A stretch of DNA of 8,025 nucleotides from Vulcanimicrobiota bacterium (GCA_030038335.1 JASHPC010000073.1:1-8025), one strand, 5' to 3'; positions 1-6,673 are shown, counted from the first letter of the stretch. Numbers and translations: made by a program. The notes: generated by a model from the letters alone, not told the origin.

Positions 1-909
1 GCTTTGATGACGAGCGAAGGGTTTCTCGACCTCGACGCAATGCCGGAGTCGCTCGTCTTCGTGGGTGGCGGCTACATCGCGTTCGAGCTCGCGCACGTGG
101 CCGCCCGAACGGGAGCGAGAGTGACGATCCTGCACAATGACTCGCATCCTTTGCACGGCTTCGACACGGATGCGGTCGCGCGGCTCGTCGACGTAACGCG
201 CGAAATCGGAATCGACGTACGCCTCGATTCGCCCGTCGCGTCGGTCGCTCGCGACGACGACGGCATCGTCATCGCAGCGTCAGAGCATGGAATGCAACGC
301 GAGTTTCGCGCCGCCGCAGGCGTCCTTGCGGCGGGGCGCATTCCCGATCTCGACCGGCTGGCGCTCGACGCCGGCGGCGTCGAACGCACGAAGAAGGGCG
401 TGAAGGTCAACGCGTTCTTGCAAAGCACGAGCAACCCGCGCGTCTACGCTGCCGGAGATGCTGCCGACGGCGGCGGCTTGCCGCTCACGCCGATTGCCGG
501 CTACGAAGGCGAACTCGCCGCAGAGAACGTCCTCCGCGGGAACGCGCGCCGCGTCGACACTCGGGGTTTGGCGAGCATGGTGTACTCGATTCCGCCACTT
601 GGCTCGGTCGGAGTCACCGAGGAGCAAGCACGCGCGCAGGGAGCGGACGTCGACGTTCGCGCGGGAGACATGACGCAGTGGCACTCGACGCGGCGACTCG
701 CAGAGCGTATCGGATACTACAAAGTGGTCGTCGAGAAAGGCTCGCGCAAGATACTCGGCGCGACGATCCTCGGGCCGCACGCGGAAGAACAGATCAACGT
801 CTTCTCTCTGGCAGTTCGTTACGCGTTGAGCGCGGACGACGTCGTCGCAACGCTCTTCGCCTATCCAACCGGCGCGTCGGATTTGGAGTACATGCTCGAA
901 TCGAGTTAG
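1..909 (+). CDS. Class I pyridine nucleotide-disulfide oxidoreductase, C-terminal part (5' end outside window)
   Basis: This is a flavoprotein of the glutathione reductase / dihydrolipoamide dehydrogenase / mercuric reductase superfamily, which moves electrons between NAD(P)H and a disulfide or other acceptor through FAD. The frame is open from base 1, so the N-terminal FAD domain with any CxxxxC redox pair lies outside the window; the ATG at 7 is internal. Visible residues (numbered from base 1): the NAD(P)-binding glycine motif VGGGYIAFE at 21-29, the second FAD motif AAGDAAD at 150-156, and a C-terminal dimerisation domain from about 185 with PHAEEQINVFSLA near 260-272. In disulfide reductases the C-terminal catalytic base is His in an H-P-T motif. 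Here the motif reads AYPTGASD, so Tyr288 replaces it. This argues against a standard glutathione, lipoamide or mercuric reductase. The family is clear; the substrate is unknown. The gene converges on the aldolase gene. Confidence 0.9.
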   Translation, partial: ALMTSEGFLDLDAMPESLVFVGGGYIAFELAHVAARTGARVTILHNDSHPLHGFDTDAVARLVDVTREIGIDVRLDSPVASVARDDDGIVIAASEHGMQREFRAAAGVLAAGRIPDLDRLALDAGGVERTKKGVKVNAFLQSTSNPRVYAAGDAADGGGLPLTPIAGYEGELAAENVLRGNARRVDTRGLASMVYSIPPLGSVGVTEEQARAQGADVDVRAGDMTQWHSTRRLAERIGYYKVVVEKGSRKILGATILGPHAEEQINVFSLAVRYALSADDVVATLFAYPTGASDLEYMLESS

Positions 910-1727
910 GCGCCGTTGACGAGTGGCGGCACCGACCGGCGCCAACCCAAGTCGCCTTCGTCCTCGGCGACGATATCGCGAACGGCTTCGATGAGGCGGC
1001 GCCCGTCGAGCGACGCGCGACGGCGCGCGAGTTCGCTCGACTTTGCCGCGTCACCGTCGCGAAAGACCTCTCGCGCGAGCTTCGGCCACAATGCAACGCT
1101 GCCCGAAATGCATCCCGCGGCGCCGTACGCTCTCGCCTCCGCGAGATAGTGCTCGGATCCCGGGAAGACCTTGAACTCCGGAAGACGCTTCAGGACGTCG
1201 CGTTGCAGCGCGCGATCGTTCGAGCTGTCCTTCATGCCGACGACGACGTGGGAAAATGCGTTTGCGAGGCGCTCGACGAGGCCGGCACCGAACGTGATGC
1301 CGCTCATGCGAGGAAAGTTGTAAAGGAGAACGCGCCGGCTGCTGCTCTGCGTTCTCGAGAGTAGCCGGTCGAAGAACGCGACGACGCCATCGTCGCCGGC
1401 GTCGCGGTAGAAGAACGGCGGCATGACGAGCGCGGCTGCGAAGCCGAGATCGAATGCTTGCTGCGTGAGGCGAACCGCATCGGCAAGCGACGCCGCCCCG
1501 GTGCCGCAGGTCACGCACTCTCGAGGAAGAGCGCCCGCGATCGCTGTCATGAACGCGATGCGCTGCTCTGCTGAGAACGACATCGCTTCTCCTGTCGTGC
1601 CGAGGATGTTGATACCGTCGCAGCCGCGCTCCAGTAAGCGCCGGTAATACGGAACGGCTCGTTCGGCGTCCGGATCGAGGCCATCCGAGACGGGCGTCAA
1701 CGTTGCAGCGTAGATTCCGGAGAGCAT
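906..1727 (-). CDS. DHDPS/NAL-family (class I, Schiff-base) aldolase, probably not a true dihydrodipicolinate synthase
   Basis: This 273-residue protein has the usual length of the dihydrodipicolinate synthase / N-acetylneuraminate lyase family: cytosolic TIM-barrel enzymes that form a Schiff base between a lysine and pyruvate to make or split 2-keto acids. Visible motifs are GTTGE at 43-47 (pyruvate carboxylate binding), YNFP at 136-139 with catalytic Tyr136, and GMKDSS at 164-169 with Schiff-base Lys166. In DapA an arginine five residues after the catalytic Tyr (E. coli Arg138) binds the substrate carboxylate; here that position is Met141. The enzyme is therefore more likely a 2-keto-3-deoxy-sugar-acid aldolase or another family member. 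The ATG at 1727 fits the family N-terminus (SGIYAATLTP); longer in-frame starts would lie inside the upstream GH1 gene. A weak GAAG sits before it. It is 7 bases downstream of the GH1 stop, so the two are probably co-transcribed. Confidence 0.9.
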   Translation of the reverse strand: MLSGIYAATLTPVSDGLDPDAERAVPYYRRLLERGCDGINILGTTGEAMSFSAEQRIAFMTAIAGALPRECVTCGTGAASLADAVRLTQQAFDLGFAAALVMPPFFYRDAGDDGVVAFFDRLLSRTQSSSRRVLLYNFPRMSGITFGAGLVERLANAFSHVVVGMKDSSNDRALQRDVLKRLPEFKVFPGSEHYLAEARAYGAAGCISGSVALWPKLAREVFRDGDAAKSSELARRRASLDGRRLIEAVRDIVAEDEGDLGWRRSVPPLVNGA

Positions 1728-1734
1728 AGAACTT

Positions 1735-3552
1735 CTAGCGCTCAGGCAAGAACGGCACCGCAGAGCGCGCCGCGATGATCTGCCCATAGCGTTCGCTGGC
1801 CGGCGTCGGTATGCGCTCGAGAGTCGGATCCGTGTCGAGATCGATGTGATAAAGCCCGAAGTCGCTGTTGTTGTCGAAGGGCAGTCCCCACTCGCGGTTC
1901 GACGTGATGCTCCAGCAGAGGTAGGCGTCGACGGGCACGCCGTGCTCGATCGCGCGCTGCACGCTTGCGAGGTGTCGCGCGACGTACTCTGCACGCGTCA
2001 CCTCGTCGGCAGTCTTCACGCAACCGTTCTCGACCACGACGATTCGCTTGTCCGGAAAATCGTCGTGCTGCTCGCGTAGGATGTAGTACAGGATGTCTGG
2101 CCACACCGGCGCGCTCCCGTAACGGCACTCCGCCGCGGCGAAGAGACGCTCCAACTCCGGGGGCCAGAGCGTCGGCGCCCCCCAGTAGTAGTCGAGCCCG
2201 ACATAATCGATCGCGCCGACGCACTCTTTCGGACAGAGAAACGGCGCGAGCTTTCCCGCTAGTCCGAGATTCCACCAGTTCGTTCCGATGATCGTTGCAA
2301 ACATCGAGATCGTCTTGCGAATCGCGTCCAGCCTGCGAACCCAAGAGCGCGTCGCGCTCAGACGCTCTTCTTCTCGCAGTGGAACGAACCGGACGCGTTC
2401 GGCATCTCCGAAGATGCGCTTCGCGATGCGCCGTGCAAGGTCGGGTTCGAGCCCCTGGTAGGCTCCGGACGCCGTTCGCTCGCACATGCCCGGCGCCACG
2501 CGGACACCGACCCGAAGCACGCCGCGTTTGAGGATCTGTTGCACCGACTTGTCGAGGTGGCGGACGTCGCCGTGCTGGGCCGGCGGCTTTGCCTCTTTCA
2601 GCTCGCCGATCGCCGCGTTGACGACGTTGAGAAGCGTGTGGCTTCCGAGTGCGACCGCAACCGCGTAGTTCTTGGCGTACGGCTTCGAGTACAACACCTG
2701 CGCGACGTAGCCTTCGCGCATCGGCACTTGCGCGATCGTGAGATCGACGCGGCCGGAATCGAGAATCTGCGATTGCGCGAGGTGCTTTGCCTGCGAGCGC
2801 AGGTCGTCGGGATTCTTCAGGCGCGTTGCGGTGCGATCGACGATTCGTTGCAGCCAGCGCGGGAGGCCGAGCACGAGCGGATTCGAGCCTACGAGCGCCT
2901 GCGGGTGCACGCTGCGAATCGCGCGTCTCGCGCGCGCGTGCGCCAAAAAGAGATTTGGAATGAGCTTGAGCAGCGCTTCCATCTGCTCGGATGAAGAGGC
3001 GTTCGGCCCGAGGCCCGGCGGCATCGGATAGTTCCGCATGAACCACGGTTTGACGAAGCCGTAGAGCAGTTGATTCGGCTCGTTGAGCGTCACCCAATAG
3101 TCGATGAGGTCCCCGAGACGCTCCGCGACGGTCTTTGCATACGTCGCGACGCGATCGGGAAATCCGGGGTCGAGCATGCCGGCGCCGCCCCCTGCATCCT
3201 GAACGTGGAGCGGCCACGTGTTGTGATGAAGCGTGACGACCGTTACCATCCCCGAATCGCGCATGTATTGCAGCACGTCGCGATAGTGCGCAAACGCTTC
3301 GTCGCTCCAGTCCCCGGGAGCCGGCTCCAGCCTCGCCCATGAGAGCGAAAGCCGGAATGCCGTGCAGCCGAGGCCCTTCGCAAGGTCGACGTCCTCGCGA
3401 TACCGATTCCAAAAATCCGTTGCCTTGCCACGGCGCGTCAGGTCGCGTTCGCGCTCCCAGACGTCGCGGATGTCGTCGTGGCCATCGTAGGCTTCGCACT
3501 GATGATCGGCGGTCGCAACGCCAAAATGGAACTGGGGAGGAAACGGACGCAT
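1735..3552 (-). CDS. GH1 beta-glycosidase with an inserted solute-binding-protein-like domain
   Basis: A 605-residue glycoside hydrolase family 1 protein; typical members have about 440-480 residues and remove beta-linked sugars by a retaining mechanism. GH1 landmarks: FHFGVATADHQCE at 8-20, HHNTWP at 109-114, acid/base Glu158 in TLNEPN, nucleophile Glu508 in VVENG, and the late substrate-site segment WSITSNREWG. The extra length lies between about residue 250 and 410 and resembles a family 3 solute-binding protein (separate entry). The frame is open across both junctions and both catalytic glutamates are intact, so activity is plausible. There is no signal peptide, so it is probably cytosolic, unlike free binding proteins. 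I chose the ATG at 3552 because the family N-terminus follows at once; ATG 3564 and TTG 3570 are in-frame alternatives, and none has a clear Shine-Dalgarno. It is the first gene of a probable operon with the aldolase and is divergent from the SDR. Sugar specificity cannot be read. Confidence 0.9.
   Translation of the reverse strand: MRPFPPQFHFGVATADHQCEAYDGHDDIRDVWERERDLTRRGKATDFWNRYREDVDLAKGLGCTAFRLSLSWARLEPAPGDWSDEAFAHYRDVLQYMRDSGMVTVVTLHHNTWPLHVQDAGGGAGMLDPGFPDRVATYAKTVAERLGDLIDYWVTLNEPNQLLYGFVKPWFMRNYPMPPGLGPNASSSEQMEALLKLIPNLFLAHARARRAIRSVHPQALVGSNPLVLGLPRWLQRIVDRTATRLKNPDDLRSQAKHLAQSQILDSGRVDLTIAQVPMREGYVAQVLYSKPYAKNYAVAVALGSHTLLNVVNAAIGELKEAKPPAQHGDVRHLDKSVQQILKRGVLRVGVRVAPGMCERTASGAYQGLEPDLARRIAKRIFGDAERVRFVPLREEERLSATRSWVRRLDAIRKTISMFATIIGTNWWNLGLAGKLAPFLCPKECVGAIDYVGLDYYWGAPTLWPPELERLFAAAECRYGSAPVWPDILYYILREQHDDFPDKRIVVVENGCVKTADEVTRAEYVARHLASVQRAIEHGVPVDAYLCWSITSNREWGLPFDNNSDFGLYHIDLDTDPTLERIPTPASERYGQIIAARSAVPFLPER
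2344..2769 (-). other. Inserted domain in GH1: permuted single lobe of an SBP family 3 protein
   Basis: GH1 residues 262-403. Family 3 (GlnH/HisJ-type) binding proteins run in the order A (first strand, EPDLARRIAKRI-type helix), B (SGRVDLTIA-type strand, TxxxxR loop, FSxPY), C (lobe 2), D (YGIAV-type strand, N-A-A helix). Here B comes first (DSGRVDLTIAQ at 265-275, LYSKPY at 287-292). D follows only a few residues later (YAVAVALGS at 296-304, NVVNAAIGELK at 309-319). Then come a linker and A (RGVLRVGVRVAP at 343-354, GLEPDLARRIAKRIFG at 367-382, VRFVPL at 387-392). So the order is B-D-A and lobe 2 is missing between two hinge strands; A, B and D are exactly the segments that form lobe 1. The lobe 1 Thr and Arg that bind amino-acid substrates align with Pro277 and Tyr282. 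Homology to the family is convincing by eye; the permutation is inferred from motif order. Two degraded tandem copies are the alternative. Confidence 0.7.
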
Positions 3553-3575
3553 GGGTAAGAGCATACGCAATTGCC
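3553..3575. promoter_or_regulatory. 23-base spacer between divergent GH1 and SDR start codons
   Basis: Only 23 bases separate the GH1 ATG (3552, - strand) from the SDR ATG (3576, + strand). This is too short for two separate promoters with ribosome-binding leaders, and I see no good Shine-Dalgarno for either gene. Either the promoters lie inside the opposing coding sequences, or the transcripts are leaderless, or nearly so. I cannot identify -10/-35 boxes with confidence. Confidence 0.4.
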
Positions 3576-4310
3576 ATGCGATTTACCGGCAAAACCTGTC
3601 TCGTCACCGGCGCGGGCTCGGGAATCGGCCGCGCGACTGCCCTGCAAATGGCGCAGGAGGGCGGCAACGTCGTCGTCGTCGACCTCAAGCTCCAGAGCGC
3701 GCAATCGACGGTCGACGCGATCCACGCATCCAAGGGTCAAGCGATAGCGGTCGAGTGCGACGTCGGCGCCTCCGCGCAGGTGCAGGCAGCCATAGCCGCG
3801 GCGGTCAAAGCGTTCTCAGCGCTGCACGTCATCGTCAACGATGCCGCGATGATGACGTTCACGCCGATCGTCGACATCGCCGAAGCGGATTTCTTCAAGG
3901 TCATCGCGACGAATCTCGGTTCTGTCTTCCTCTTTGCAAAGTACGGCGTTCCACACATGCCCCAGGGCTCGGCAATCGTCAACATCAGCTCCGTTCACGC
4001 ACACGCTACGACGCCGAACGTCGTGCCTTATGCGTCCTCCAAAGGTGCGATCGAGGCGTTTACGCGCGGCTTGAGCTTGGAGTTGGCATCGCGCAAGATC
4101 CGCGTGAATGCGATCGCGCCGGGCGCAGTCGACACACCGATGCTTTGGGATAATCCGAACGTCAAGAGCGGCGTCGAGAAAGTCAACGGTCCAGTTGGAA
4201 AGCCTGAAGAACTGGCAGAGGCAATCTGCTTCGTTGCATCAGATAATGCTTCGTTCGTAAACGGAACGACGCTCCTTGTCGACGGCGGACGCCTGTCAGC
4301 TTTAGGCTAA
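3576..4310 (+). CDS. Short-chain dehydrogenase/reductase (SDR), classical type
   Basis: A 244-residue, single-domain, cytosolic NAD(P)-dependent oxidoreductase of the classical SDR family, of standard length. Visible features: the cofactor-binding TGAGSGIG at 11-18; Asp36 at the end of the second strand, which usually means NAD(H) preference; the NNAG-type motif, here altered to NDAA at 88-91; and the catalytic tetrad Asn113, Ser139, Tyr152, Lys156 (YASSK). The C-terminal FVNGTTLLVDGG is typical of the sugar/alcohol/3-oxoacyl dehydrogenase branch, so substrate cannot be told; a polyol or aldose dehydrogenase would fit beside a beta-glycosidase. The ATG at 3576 is the only reasonable start: the frame is open further upstream, but that stretch is antisense to GH1 and does not resemble an SDR. 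No Shine-Dalgarno is evident. The next gene starts 24 bases downstream on the same strand. Confidence 0.93.
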   Translation: MRFTGKTCLVTGAGSGIGRATALQMAQEGGNVVVVDLKLQSAQSTVDAIHASKGQAIAVECDVGASAQVQAAIAAAVKAFSALHVIVNDAAMMTFTPIVDIAEADFFKVIATNLGSVFLFAKYGVPHMPQGSAIVNISSVHAHATTPNVVPYASSKGAIEAFTRGLSLELASRKIRVNAIAPGAVDTPMLWDNPNVKSGVEKVNGPVGKPEELAEAICFVASDNASFVNGTTLLVDGGRLSALG

Positions 4311-4322
4311 ATCCCAGCACCG

Positions 4323-4327
4323 AAGGG
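4323..4327 (+). promoter_or_regulatory. Shine-Dalgarno for the beta-propeller gene
   Basis: AAGGG lies 7 bases before the ATG at 4335 and 16 before the in-frame ATG at 4344. The spacing therefore favours 4335 as the start. Confidence 0.55.
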
Positions 4328-4334
4328 TAATTGG

Positions 4335-5630
4335 ATGTGCACGATGAGTGCACGCAAGCAGTTGCTCGGCGCCACGCTGGGAGTGATGGCCGCGATGCTC
4401 GCGGCCGACTGTTCCGCCGCACCGCAAACGCTCGTTGCGCTCGCTGCATGGCCGCAGTTTCGCCTGAGTGCGACGAACAACGCTGTCATCGACGGAACGC
4501 TGCAGACGTCATGGCGTCTGCGCACCGACGGTGCGTTTTCGTCGAGCCCGACGATCGCCGGAAGAACGCTCTACGTCGGCAACAACGCTGGCATGCTTTA
4601 CGCGATCGACCTGACGAACGGACACGTTGGCTGGACGGTCCACGTCTCCAATCCGATCATGAGCGCGCCGATCGTCTATCGCGGCGTCGTCATCATAACT
4701 GAGGGGAACGAGAACAGTCCAACGGACGCAATGCCCGCGCGCCCCATTCACGTCGGAGACGGTCCGAATGCGATCATCGGGCTCAACGCGCGTACCGGAA
4801 AGCTCCTCTGGAGTCGCGCGCTTGCCGGCACCGGCATGCCGACACCGGCGATCGTCGACGGACTTCTCGTCCACCATGACGGCGGCGGTCGCATCGTCGC
4901 GCTCGATCCGCTTACCGGCGCCATGCGCTACGAGCGCAACATTCATTCGATCGCGTCGATGGCCGCTGCACTTCCGATCGGACGCAACGACTGGATCACC
5001 GCCGGCGAGTGGACGAACGCGCTTTGGGAACTTCGCGCGTCTGACGGTACCGTCGTATGGGAGACAAAGTTTTCACAGTTGGCATCCGGGCTCGGAGACT
5101 GTCCTCCCGCCAGCGACGGCACGCGCGTGTACGGCGACTACATCATGCCGCCGTCGAGCACGACGCCGGTGCTCGTCGGCGATCTGGCAACGCAGCATGC
5201 GTACGCCGTGGATGTCGCAACCGGGCGAAAGGTGTGGGACGTCGCGCTCGACTCCGGCAACCTGCCGCCACGTAATGAGGCTGCGATTCCGCTCGTCGCA
5301 GACGGTATGCTCTACATCGGCAGTTCCGTCGGACCGTACGTACACGCGATAGACCCGCGCACCGGACGAGTTCGGTGGCGCGCACGAACGCACGGCCCGG
5401 TTCTGGGAAGCCCCGTCGACGTCGGAGGAACGCTCTACTTCGGCGATCTAGACGGCTATCTCTGGGCGCTCGATGCGAAGACCGGGCGCACGATCGGAGA
5501 TCTTCACGTTGGAACTCCGTTCAACGTCGCCTCACCGATCGTCGCAGGACGCACGCTTATCCTCGGAAGCAGAGGCGGAACGCTCCTCGCGGTACCGCTG
5601 AAAGACATCCGCACCAGCCACGCCGCATGA
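4335..5630 (+). CDS. Exported PQQ-like beta-propeller repeat protein
   Basis: A 431-residue protein with an N-terminal Sec signal peptide (Arg7-Lys8, hydrophobic 10-24, likely cut near CSA-A at 28/29) followed by a beta-propeller of PQQ-type repeats. At least seven blades show the A-x-D-x-x-T-G-x-x-x-W tryptophan-docking signature or a variant: around 89-100 (YAIDLTNGHVGW), 147-159 (NARTGKLLW), 188-200 (ALDPLTGAMRY), 231-243 (RASDGTVVW), 289-301 (VDVATGRKVW), 337-349 (IDPRTGRVRW) and 377-389 (ALDAKTGRTIG). True quinoprotein dehydrogenases are usually longer, and I cannot assign PQQ- or calcium-binding residues, so a binding or scaffold role like BamB, or an uncharacterised role, is as likely as an enzyme. 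Cys26 is preceded by Asp, which does not fit a lipobox. It lies between an SDR and a membrane protein and shares an ATGA overlap with the latter. Confidence 0.88.
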   Translation: MCTMSARKQLLGATLGVMAAMLAADCSAAPQTLVALAAWPQFRLSATNNAVIDGTLQTSWRLRTDGAFSSSPTIAGRTLYVGNNAGMLYAIDLTNGHVGWTVHVSNPIMSAPIVYRGVVIITEGNENSPTDAMPARPIHVGDGPNAIIGLNARTGKLLWSRALAGTGMPTPAIVDGLLVHHDGGGRIVALDPLTGAMRYERNIHSIASMAAALPIGRNDWITAGEWTNALWELRASDGTVVWETKFSQLASGLGDCPPASDGTRVYGDYIMPPSSTTPVLVGDLATQHAYAVDVATGRKVWDVALDSGNLPPRNEAAIPLVADGMLYIGSSVGPYVHAIDPRTGRVRWRARTHGPVLGSPVDVGGTLYFGDLDGYLWALDAKTGRTIGDLHVGTPFNVASPIVAGRTLILGSRGGTLLAVPLKDIRTSHAA

Positions 5631-6496
5631 GCGCAACCGCGCTTGCCGTCGTCAAGGAGGCTTGGGCCGACTTTCAGCGTCATCACGCGCCCTGGCTCGC
5701 TGCGGCGCTGGCATACTTTGCGGCCTTCGCAGCCGCGCCGCTCATCATCATCTTCGTCGAGATTGCAGGCTTCGTGGTGCACAGCCACCAGCACGTGCTC
5801 AACCTCATCTTCCGCCACATTACGAAAGATGCCGGTTCCGGCGCGCACGCACTGCGCGAGATCGTCGCATCCGCGTTCGGACAGCAGCGCAACGGCACGA
5901 TCGCGCAAATCATCGGCTGGTGCATCTTCGTCGTAGCAGCGCTCGGATTGTTCAACGCATTGCAGTTCGCGCTCGACACGATCTGGGAGGCGCTGCCGCG
6001 CAAGATGACGATCGTGACGGTCGTCCGCGAGCGCGCCTGGGGATTCGCCGTCATGCTCCTCATCGCGCTCTTGCTCCTCGTCTCGATGGGCGTCAACGCC
6101 GGGCTTAGCGCGATCGCCGCATTCTTGCTGCCCGTCTCTCCGGCATTCGGTGCGCTTATGAAAGCCGCCGACTTCGTCGCCTCGTTCGCGGTGATTTGGG
6201 CGGGCTTTGCGCTCGTGTTCAGCTATCTTCCGGACGCCAAGCCGACGTGGCGTGACGTCAGCTTCGGCGCAGCCTTGACGGCGTTTCTCTTCGTCGTCGG
6301 ACAGTTTCTCATCGGCTGGTATCTCGGCACGGCAACGCTCAGCTCGACGTACGGCGCATTCGGATCGCTCGTCGCGTTTCTCATCTGGGTGAACTACACC
6401 GCGCAGATCATGCTCTTCGGCGCGGAGGTCACACGCGTCTACGCGTTACGCCGCGGCTCGCTGCGCAGCGCGCCGGCTATCCCCGGACGTAGCTGA
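5627..6496 (+). CDS. YihY/BrkB-family inner-membrane protein
   Basis: A 289-residue polytopic membrane protein of the YihY/virulence factor BrkB family (once misannotated as RNase BN), whose biochemical function is not settled. Six hydrophobic segments are visible at roughly 24-51, 91-116, 138-168, 180-201, 212-233 and 244-268. Family hallmarks are the first segment with ALAYFAAFAAAPL at 28-39, the SYLPDAKPTWRD segment at 199-210, and the C-terminal GSLVAFLIWVNYTAQIMLFG at 246-265 followed by GAEVTRVYA. The ATG at 5627 overlaps the stop of the propeller gene (ATGA) and there is no independent Shine-Dalgarno, so translation is probably coupled. The frame is open further upstream, but that would read through the propeller gene out of frame and is rejected. 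It is the last gene of the operon; the short C-terminal tail after residue 273 is basic. Confidence 0.92.
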   Translation: MSATALAVVKEAWADFQRHHAPWLAAALAYFAAFAAAPLIIIFVEIAGFVVHSHQHVLNLIFRHITKDAGSGAHALREIVASAFGQQRNGTIAQIIGWCIFVVAALGLFNALQFALDTIWEALPRKMTIVTVVRERAWGFAVMLLIALLLLVSMGVNAGLSAIAAFLLPVSPAFGALMKAADFVASFAVIWAGFALVFSYLPDAKPTWRDVSFGAALTAFLFVVGQFLIGWYLGTATLSSTYGAFGSLVAFLIWVNYTAQIMLFGAEVTRVYALRRGSLRSAPAIPGRS

Positions 6497-6519
6497 ACCA
6501 ACGTCCGCGCACGTCCTAC

Positions 6520-6541
6520 CAGCGTTTTCGAAAAGCCGCTG
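6520..6541. terminator. Imperfect inverted repeat 24 bases after the YihY stop; possible terminator
   Basis: CAGCG TTTTC / GAAAA (GC) CGCTG forms two 5-base arms around a palindromic TTTTCGAAAA core, with a 2-base bulge. The position suits a terminator for the + strand operon, but no T-run follows the structure and a palindrome with no loop folds poorly. It could equally be a protein-binding site. Confidence 0.25.
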
Positions 6542-6655
6542 CCAGAGCCCAAACCCTGTGGGATCCGGATTCATATCGAAGGCCGGCGCTAACCTCCACC
6601 CCTTCGCGCGACCAACGAGACACGCCGTTTCGGCTGCCGGAACTAGTCGAGGAGC

Positions 6656-6667
6656 CTGCGTACGCAG
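6656..6667. repeat. Perfect 12-base palindrome
   Basis: CTGCGTACGCAG is its own reverse complement. AG before and CT after extend it by two pairs if C6655 is bulged. The role is unknown: protein-binding site, structured RNA element or chance. Confidence 0.35.
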
Positions 6668-6673
6668 CTACGT

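Noticed and set aside
678..1364. A 228-residue + strand frame spanning the oxidoreductase end and the aldolase antisense
   Set aside because: It is Arg-rich, without motifs, and overlaps two well-supported genes in other frames.
1742..3733. A 663-residue open frame on the - strand overlapping almost all of GH1
   Set aside because: It is an out-of-frame reading of GH1, Arg/Ala-rich with no recognisable motif. Long shadow frames are common in GC-rich DNA, and the GH1 frame has clear family residues.
3551..4153. A 200-residue + strand frame starting with ATG after a GGGAGG
   Set aside because: It overlaps the SDR in another frame and has no domain character. The purine-rich stretch is the antisense of Phe-Pro-Pro codons in GH1.
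4395..4425. Possible lipoprotein signal (Cys26) in the propeller protein
   Set aside because: The residue before Cys is Asp, which does not match a lipobox, so an ordinary signal-peptidase I site fits better.
6446..6574. A 42-residue - strand frame starting MNPDPTGFG
   Set aside because: It is short, runs into the antisense of the YihY gene, lacks a ribosome-binding site, and I cannot match it to any family.
6560..6610. A tRNA- or tmRNA-like 3' end (GGATTC... CCTCCACC)
   Set aside because: No T-loop of the TTCRA type, no acceptor-stem partner and no CCA-type end in the right place.
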